Under the pieces are notes generated by a model, which was given only the letters and a program-made list of their open reading frames with translations, had not been told where the DNA came from and did no database searches. Below, one piece after another: positions 6,656 through 11,040 of a stretch of DNA of 11,040 nucleotides. The DNA comes from Sphingomonadaceae bacterium (lineage in GTDB: Bacteria; Pseudomonadota; Alphaproteobacteria; Sphingomonadales; Sphingomonadaceae). The stretch spans positions 1 through 11,040 of the forward strand of contig RFSU01000063.1 in NCBI GenBank assembly GCA_009923795.1. The letters are read 5' to 3'. The translations under genes and the position numbers were made by a program. Every line of letters starts with the position of its first letter. The stretch's first letter is position 1.

Positions 6656-7444
6656 ATGACCAGTTCACGAGCCCAAAATGTCGTTCGCATTGAACCGGGT
6701 GGATCCGCCTCCGCCAGCCGCACTCTGCCCGTCGAATGCCCAATCGCGATTGAGTTTAACGGCATAGGCTATGCTGTGATGATGGCGACGCCCGAGGATC
6801 TGGAAGATTTCGTCACCGGGTTTTCGCTCTCTGAACGCATTGTCGCCTCGGCAGACGATATCCTAGCCATAGAATGCCATGAAACCCCAATGGGGTGGAT
6901 TGTAAGGATCACCCTATCACCCGACCATGTGGAGCCCATGCTGGCACGCGTCCGGGTGCGCGTGTCCGAAGGCAGTTGCGGCCTGTGCGGCATGGAAAAT
7001 TTGGAACAAATCGCACGCCCACTGCCCCACGTCGCGGCTAAGGCAGAACTAGACCCCAAGGCCCTGTTCTCCGCACTGGACAATCTGCGTGAGCAGCAGC
7101 CACTCAACGCCGCGACAGGCGGCGCGCATGTTGCGGCCTTCTGTGCTCTAGATGGCACCATCCTCTGCGCCCGCGAAGATGTTGGCCGCCATTGCGCACT
7201 GGATAAGCTGATCGGGGCCTTGGCGCGGTCTGGCCAAAGCCCCGCAGATGGCTTCTTCCTCCTCTCATCTAGATGCAGTTATGAGTTGGTCGAAAAGACG
7301 GTAATTGCCGGCTGCCCCCTTCTTGTGACGATATCGACAGCAACCACGCTTGCCGCTGACCGCGCCGAGGCAGCTGGGCTCACTCTCATCGCGCTCGCGC
7401 GCCCCGATGCCATGTTGCAGATCACACCGCCTGCTACCGCGTAA
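6656..7444 (+). CDS. fdhD: formate dehydrogenase accessory sulfurtransferase FdhD
   Basis: A 262-residue FdhD (E. coli FdhD is 277), which moves sulfur from the cysteine desulfurase IscS to the molybdenum cofactor of formate dehydrogenases. The key features are the paired cysteines in EGSCGLCGMENL (Cys108 and Cys111), GGAHVAAF (155-162), AREDVGRHCALDKLIG (172-187) and SSRCSYELVEK (204-214), all in the usual order. The chosen ATG at 6656 gives the expected N-terminus; its Shine-Dalgarno sequence is weak (AGG about 8 nt before). No formate dehydrogenase subunit, moaA/mobA or other molybdenum-cofactor gene is adjacent, so its client enzyme must be encoded elsewhere. It lies 40 bp after the lipase-like gene, behind the palindrome at 6622-6643, which suggests separate control. 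Confidence 0.93.
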   Translation: MTSSRAQNVVRIEPGGSASASRTLPVECPIAIEFNGIGYAVMMATPEDLEDFVTGFSLSERIVASADDILAIECHETPMGWIVRITLSPDHVEPMLARVRVRVSEGSCGLCGMENLEQIARPLPHVAAKAELDPKALFSALDNLREQQPLNAATGGAHVAAFCALDGTILCAREDVGRHCALDKLIGALARSGQSPADGFFLLSSRCSYELVEKTVIAGCPLLVTISTATTLAADRAEAAGLTLIALARPDAMLQITPPATA

Positions 7445-7544
7445 CAGCGCCAAAACCCTGCAAACCTGAACGATAGGGCAGATTGTTATTGCCCCGGCCC
7501 CGCCGCATGCCCGCTGTCAGTCAGATCGACCCGAGGGAGTGCAC

Positions 7545-8543
7545 ATGCCAATAAGCCGCGCAGACGCTGCAAAGCGTGTTGCCATTGTGGGGGCCGGAAT
7601 TTCCGGGCTCTCTTGCGCGGCTGAACTCCAAGCTGCGGGCTATGACGTTACGCTATTTGATAAAGGGCGCGGTCCCGGCGGGCGGATGTCCAGCCGCAGG
7701 TTTTCAACACCCTTGGGTGAAGCCGTCGCCGATCATGGCGCGCAATATTTCACAGCACGCGACCCGGCCTTTCTGACGCAGGTTCAGGAATGGGAAAGCG
7801 CGGGCATTGTGGCGCCTTGGCCCGATATTTCAGAGGATGCCTGGGTTGGTGTGCCGACCATGAACCAGATCGTCCGGCACATGGCGGCGACGCTCAATGT
7901 CCATTGGAACATGCGGATCACGACCGCCTCTCAGACTCACAATGGGTGGACGCTATCTGGCGAAGACCAACAGGTTGACGGCCATTATGACATGTTGGTC
8001 CTCGCCATCCCATCCGAGCAGGCCGTAACACTCTTGGCGCAGCATGATTTCGGTATGGCCCGTGAAGCCATGCTGGCGCGGTTTCAACCGTGCTGGAATA
8101 TCGACACGGGCGAAAGTTTTCCCGAGCTCGAACCGAAACATTTTTCTTTCAACTCTCCTCGTGGTTGGTGCCCCGCTTGTCGAGGTCACGGGCGAATTTT
8201 TCCATGGATGCTGGAGCCCAAAGACGACGACGAAAAAGACGACTCTGCTGCACGCTTACGCGAATTCGGCATCGACGCCGCTGAAGACGTCGCCGACGCA
8301 TTGTTGATGGCACTCGCAAAAGAACTCCACCTCCCCCCGCTTCAGCCTATCGCACACTCCACCCATCGCTGGCGCTTTGCCATGTCCACGGGCTTAGGCA
8401 CCGGATCGCTTTGGAACAGCCATATCGGCCTCGGCGTCTGTGGCGACTGGCTCCTCGGCCCCCGCATCGAGTGCGGCTGGCTTTCCGGGCGGCATTTGTC
8501 TGGGAAAATACTGGTTGAGGAACTGGTGGCTGTCGCGGATTGA
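7545..8543 (+). CDS. renalase-like FAD/NAD(P) oxidoreductase with a UvrA-like central segment
   Basis: A 332-residue protein. Residues 1-183 are a renalase-type flavoprotein: VAIVGAGISGLSCAAEL (12-28), FDKGRGPGGRMSSRR (38-52) and ADHGAQYFTARDPAF (62-76). Residues 250-332 return to it with HSTHRWRFAM (271-280) and GVCGDWLLGPRIECGWLSG (297-315). Bacterial renalase oxidises isomeric dihydropyridine forms of NAD(P)H. Residues about 185-248 do not fit: TGESFPELEPKHFSFNSPRG followed by WCPACRGHGRIF is the zinc-finger neighbourhood of UvrA-type ATPases, then comes the acidic run EPKDDDEKDDSAA. The usual renalase sequence between the two halves is absent, yet total length matches the family (about 330). 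The start is ATG 7545, with GGGAG five nt upstream; a GTG two codons earlier is less well placed. Loss of normal activity is likely but not proven. Confidence 0.85.
   Translation: MPISRADAAKRVAIVGAGISGLSCAAELQAAGYDVTLFDKGRGPGGRMSSRRFSTPLGEAVADHGAQYFTARDPAFLTQVQEWESAGIVAPWPDISEDAWVGVPTMNQIVRHMAATLNVHWNMRITTASQTHNGWTLSGEDQQVDGHYDMLVLAIPSEQAVTLLAQHDFGMAREAMLARFQPCWNIDTGESFPELEPKHFSFNSPRGWCPACRGHGRIFPWMLEPKDDDEKDDSAARLREFGIDAAEDVADALLMALAKELHLPPLQPIAHSTHRWRFAMSTGLGTGSLWNSHIGLGVCGDWLLGPRIECGWLSGRHLSGKILVEELVAVAD
8097..8290 (+). other. UvrA-derived segment inside the renalase-like gene
   Basis: About 64 codons encode a UvrA-family fragment: SFPELEPKHFSFNSPRGWCP, then ACRGHG. This is the conserved stretch around the first Cys-x-x-Cys of the zinc module in UvrA, especially the divergent UvrA2-like class with GWCPxCRG. 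The segment uses CGA, CGT, GGT and TCT codons more than its flanks. Both junctions are in frame. The edges are set by where flavoprotein similarity stops (after RFQPCW) and resumes (around ADALLMALAKEL), so they are good to perhaps 10-15 bases. Confidence 0.7.
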
Positions 8544-8599
8544 ATTCAGCTCATGCCAAATGGACCAACTGCGGATAGATCCAACCTTATATGGAATTC

Positions 8600-8676
8600 T
8601 GGTAGCGGAGGAGGGACTCGAACCCCCGACACGCGGATTATGATTCCGCTGCTCTAACCGGCTGAGCTACTCCGCC
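8600..8676 (-). tRNA. tRNA-Met (CAU), elongator type
   Basis: A 77-nt tRNA read on the minus strand from 8676 to 8600, with the 3' CCA encoded (8600-8602). The acceptor stem GGCGGAG pairs with CTCCGCT, with a G-U first pair. The D arm is AGCTCAGCCGGTTAGAGC. The anticodon stem GCGGA/TCCGC encloses loop ATCATAA with anticodon CAT at 8640-8642, and the T arm carries GGTTCGAGTCC. The paired first position argues against initiator tRNA, which has an unpaired position 1. A CAU anticodon could also belong to tRNA-Ile2 (lysidine-modified), but the body resembles alphaproteobacterial elongator Met. Confidence 0.93.
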
Positions 8677-8705
8677 CCAAATGACCGAAACCTTCGGGAA
8701 GCGCG

Positions 8706-8734
8706 GCTATAGGCAGGGATTTCAGGCGGGTCAA
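8706..8734 (-). promoter_or_regulatory. sigma70-type promoter of the tRNA-Met gene
   Basis: On the minus strand TTGACC (8729-8734) and TATAGC (8706-8711) are separated by exactly 17 nt (8712-8728), a near-consensus arrangement. Transcription would start roughly at 8699, giving a 5' leader of about 20-25 nt before the mature tRNA end at 8676. The whole promoter fits in the short gap between kup and the tRNA. Confidence 0.75.
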
Positions 8735-8807
8735 CCGCCAGATCACACCAAGAACCGCTTTCATATAAGCGCAAGAGACTGCCCTGCTGACAGAGCAGCC
8801 CCTGCCC

Positions 8808-10739
8808 CTAAATCTCTACCTGACTGCCCAGTTCTACCACGCGATTGGTTGGCAGACGGAAAAACTCCATCGCGCTTTCCGCGTTGCGGAGCATCCAGGC
8901 GAATAGCTTTTCCCGCCAAATAGCCATGCCAGGCCGTGACGAGGGCAGAAGCGTCTGCCGCGCCAAGAAGAAGCTGGTGTCCATCATTTTAACGGGCGGG
9001 GTAAAGGCGCTGATTGCGATCAATGCGGCCGGCACATCTGGCTCTTCCATAAAGCCAAATTTCAGGATTAGGCGGTGAAAGCCCTGCCCCAAATCTTCCA
9101 ATTGGGCGCGCTTGTCCGCATCCACAAATGGCACACCGGGTATCTTCACGGTGAGCAGGATGACCCGTTCATGCAGGATCCTATTATGCTTCAGATTATG
9201 AAGCAGCGCGTGTGGCACGCCCTCTGACGTGGAGGTCATGAAAACAGCCGTGCCGGGCACGCGCACCGCAGACGAGACGGCTGAGCTGATAAACACCTTC
9301 ACGGGCATTGCCGCTTCGCGCATCCGCTCTACCATGAGCTTGCGGCCACGCGACCATGTGGTGAGCATCGTAAAGGCAATAAGCCCAACGACGAGCGGGA
9401 ACCAGCCGCCAGAGGGAACCTTTGTCAGATTGGCGGTGAAATAAGCCGTATCCACAATGAAGAAGACCGCCAAAAGAGGAATGGCGATCCAGCGGTTCCA
9501 TTTCCAAATGCTCAGCAGCAGAGCGGCGAGCAGGCAGGTGTCGATGAACATCGCCCCTGTAACCGCAATTCCATAAGCCGACGCCAAATTGCTCGAGCTG
9601 CCAAACTGCAACACCAGCAAAATGACCAGAACCATGAGGGCCCAGTTTATTGAGGGAATATAGATCTGCCCGGCTGCACTCTCGCTGGTATGCTGAATTC
9701 GCAGACGCGGCATAAAGCCGAGCTGAATGGCTTGCTGCGTTAGAGAAAACGCGCCAGAAATAACGGCTTGGCTTGCAATGATCGTGGCTGCAATTGCGAG
9801 CAACACAAGCGGCAGACGGAAGTCTTCAGGAGCCAGCAAGAAGAAGGGATTGCGCATGGCCTCATTGGCTTCTTCCAGAGACATGCCCATGATCATTGCG
9901 CCTTGGCCGAGATAGTTCAGCATGAGGCCGGGCAAGACGATCCAGAGCCAAGAGAACTTAATGGGTCGCCGTCCAAAATGCCCCATATCCGCATAGAGCG
10001 CCTCTGCCCCGGTTACGGCGAGCACAACAGACCCCAAGGCAAGGAAACCGCGCAAGGGATCGTCGGTAAAGAAGCTCACCGCGTTGCCGGGATGCAAAGA
10101 CCACAAAATCTCTGGCGCATTAACGATGTGCAGCAACCCCAAACCCGCAAGCGTTGCGAAATAGGTGATCATGATCGGGCCAAAAAGTGCGCCGACCCTA
10201 GCTGTTCCGCGTGACTGAAAGGCGAACAACCCAAAAAGAATAGCAACAGAAATCGGGAGTACCAACGGCTGAAAACCGGGATTAACCACAGTCAGACCTT
10301 CGGATGCAGACAAAACCGACATGGCCGGCGTAATCATGGCATCGCCATAGAAAAGGGCTGTTGCAAAGACACCCAGCATAACAATAGGGACCGACCAGCT
10401 TTTCCCTTGTGCTTCCCGACTAATCAACGCGAGAAGAGCAAGACTGCCCCCCTCACCTTTGTTATCCGCCCTCAAAATGACGGTGACGTACTTCAACGTG
10501 ACCACGATCATCATCGACCAAAAAATCAGGCTCAAGACCCCATAAACATGGAGATGGTCCGGCGGCAGTGGGTGATGCCCGGCGAAGGTTTCACGGAAGG
10601 CATAAATGGGGCTGGTCCCAATATCGCCAAAGACGATACCAATCGCCGCGATCATCAACTTGTGCAGCGGGCCGTGTACGCCATGGCTTGCCTCATCGGC
10701 ATCCGGCGTAACGGGCTTGTCTGGTGTGGCGGCGGTCAT
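8808..10739 (-). CDS. kup: Kup-type potassium uptake transporter
   Basis: A 643-residue inner-membrane K+ transporter of the KUP/HAK/KT family, normal length for bacterial Kup. After a polar lead of about 25 residues comes the first membrane helix with the signature IGIVFGDIGTSPIYAFRE (33-50). LKYVTVILRADNKGEGGSLALL (82-103) contains the family NxGEGG block. About twelve hydrophobic segments follow up to roughly residue 470, then a cytosolic C-terminal domain ending MEFFRLPTNRVVELGSQVEI. Transport is thought to be K+/H+ symport. I chose ATG 10737-10739; a TTG three codons upstream is possible, and neither has a strong Shine-Dalgarno sequence. It lies 114 bp downstream of the CcmI-like gene on the same strand, without an obvious promoter or terminator between. 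The call is secure. Confidence 0.96.
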   Translation of the reverse strand: MTAATPDKPVTPDADEASHGVHGPLHKLMIAAIGIVFGDIGTSPIYAFRETFAGHHPLPPDHLHVYGVLSLIFWSMMIVVTLKYVTVILRADNKGEGGSLALLALISREAQGKSWSVPIVMLGVFATALFYGDAMITPAMSVLSASEGLTVVNPGFQPLVLPISVAILFGLFAFQSRGTARVGALFGPIMITYFATLAGLGLLHIVNAPEILWSLHPGNAVSFFTDDPLRGFLALGSVVLAVTGAEALYADMGHFGRRPIKFSWLWIVLPGLMLNYLGQGAMIMGMSLEEANEAMRNPFFLLAPEDFRLPLVLLAIAATIIASQAVISGAFSLTQQAIQLGFMPRLRIQHTSESAAGQIYIPSINWALMVLVILLVLQFGSSSNLASAYGIAVTGAMFIDTCLLAALLLSIWKWNRWIAIPLLAVFFIVDTAYFTANLTKVPSGGWFPLVVGLIAFTMLTTWSRGRKLMVERMREAAMPVKVFISSAVSSAVRVPGTAVFMTSTSEGVPHALLHNLKHNRILHERVILLTVKIPGVPFVDADKRAQLEDLGQGFHRLILKFGFMEEPDVPAALIAISAFTPPVKMMDTSFFLARQTLLPSSRPGMAIWREKLFAWMLRNAESAMEFFRLPTNRVVELGSQVEI

Positions 10740-10853
10740 AATAGCCAATCCGGCAGTGCGGGCAAAAGCATCTTAGTGAGGCTTCTTTCTTGGAAATGCC
10801 GCCGGGCGCTAGCAGCAATTGCCAAGCCCAGCAAATTATTTGGCTGAGCGCGG

Positions 10854-11040
10854 CTAAGGCGCGGTTGTCCGAGGCAAAAGACCAGCCCGATTGAGGTCCT
10901 CAATCAAGCTCTTTCGAAAAGGGGCCTCCGCAGGGATGGTCTCAACGAGTCGTTCAAAATAAGGCCGCGCTTCTTTCGCGCGATCATTTTCAGCCAAGGC
11001 GACTGCATAGAAATAAAGAGCGCCCGGATATCCAGGCGCA
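10854..11040 (-). CDS. C-terminal end of a TPR protein, probably CcmI/CycH-like (cytochrome c biogenesis)
   Basis: The last 61 codons of a minus-strand gene that starts beyond the window. The protein reads APGYPGALYFYAVALAENDR, then AKEARPYFERLVETIPAEAPFRKSLIEDLNRAGLLP and ends at the TAG at 10854-10856. The small/aromatic spacing (GALYFYAVALAENDRAKEA) is a tetratricopeptide repeat, and the 'PAEAPFR' close to the C-terminus is like the tail of CcmI/CycH, which delivers apocytochrome c to the haem ligase. Other TPR proteins end similarly, so the specific name is tentative. Confidence 0.55.
   Translation of the reverse strand, partial: APGYPGALYFYAVALAENDRAKEARPYFERLVETIPAEAPFRKSLIEDLNRAGLLPRTTAP

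Noticed and set aside
7475..7493. GGGCA...TGCCC repeat upstream of the renalase-like gene
   Set aside because: A 5-bp stem with a 9-nt loop in GC-rich DNA is expected by chance, and no promoter elements fit around it.
8440..8643. 67-codon plus-strand ORF ending VAEEGLEPPTRGL
   Set aside because: Its 3' half is the antisense of the tRNA-Met gene, a well-known spurious translation, and its 5' half overlaps the renalase-like gene.
8784..8798. Stem CTGCT-gacag-AGCAG just downstream of kup, as a possible terminator
   Set aside because: The stem is only 5 bp and no T-run follows on either strand.
10854..10925. Apparent frameshift near the end of the CcmI-like gene
   Set aside because: On re-reading the bases (CGA AAG AGC TTG ATT GAG) the frame is continuous to the TAG at 10854-10856; the first impression came from a miscounted run of A.

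Overview
The window is chromosomal DNA of a moderately GC-rich alphaproteobacterium. The TruA C-terminus, the thioredoxin reductase, the Kup transporter, the FdhD protein and the elongator tRNA-Met all read most like Sphingomonadales-type sequences. That placement is from family recall, not from a search. Most of it is housekeeping and central-metabolism genes in short units of alternating orientation. I see no phage, insertion sequence, CRISPR array or toxin/defence module.

Layout. The 3' part of truA (+) enters from the left and converges on trxB (-, thioredoxin reductase). Directly upstream of trxB on the same strand is a 106-codon 5' remnant of zwf (glucose-6-phosphate dehydrogenase), a broken gene. 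Divergent from it is glpD (+, FAD glycerol-3-phosphate dehydrogenase), preceded by a 28-codon small ORF in the same frame. glpD ends tail-to-tail, with interlocked stop codons, against an FAD ferredoxin-reductase-type gene (-). A 154-bp divergent region follows. Then come four genes on the plus strand: a monoacylglycerol-lipase-like hydrolase, a membrane-anchored family-V-type lipase/esterase, fdhD, and a renalase-like FAD oxidoreductase. After a tRNA-Met (-) with a clear sigma70-type promoter come kup (-, potassium uptake) and the C-terminus of a CcmI/CycH-like TPR protein (-), which runs out of the window.

How the genes may work together. The two serine hydrolases could release glycerol or glycerophosphate moieties from lipids, and GlpD feeds glycerol-3-phosphate electrons into the quinone pool. 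No glycerol kinase or transporter is present here, so this link is contextual only. Four FAD/NAD(P)-dependent oxidoreductases (TrxB, GlpD, ferredoxin reductase, renalase-like) lie within about 8 kb. I see no evidence that they form one pathway.

Most noteworthy: (1) the renalase-like protein has about 64 central residues that look like the zinc-binding region of a UvrA-family ATPase instead of the expected flavoprotein sequence, in frame on both sides and with overall length preserved; (2) zwf is cut to its NADP-binding N-terminus immediately upstream of trxB; (3) the visible 5' part of truA fits the family better in a different frame; (4) a perfect 9-bp inverted repeat sits just before fdhD. 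No obviously new multi-gene system is visible.
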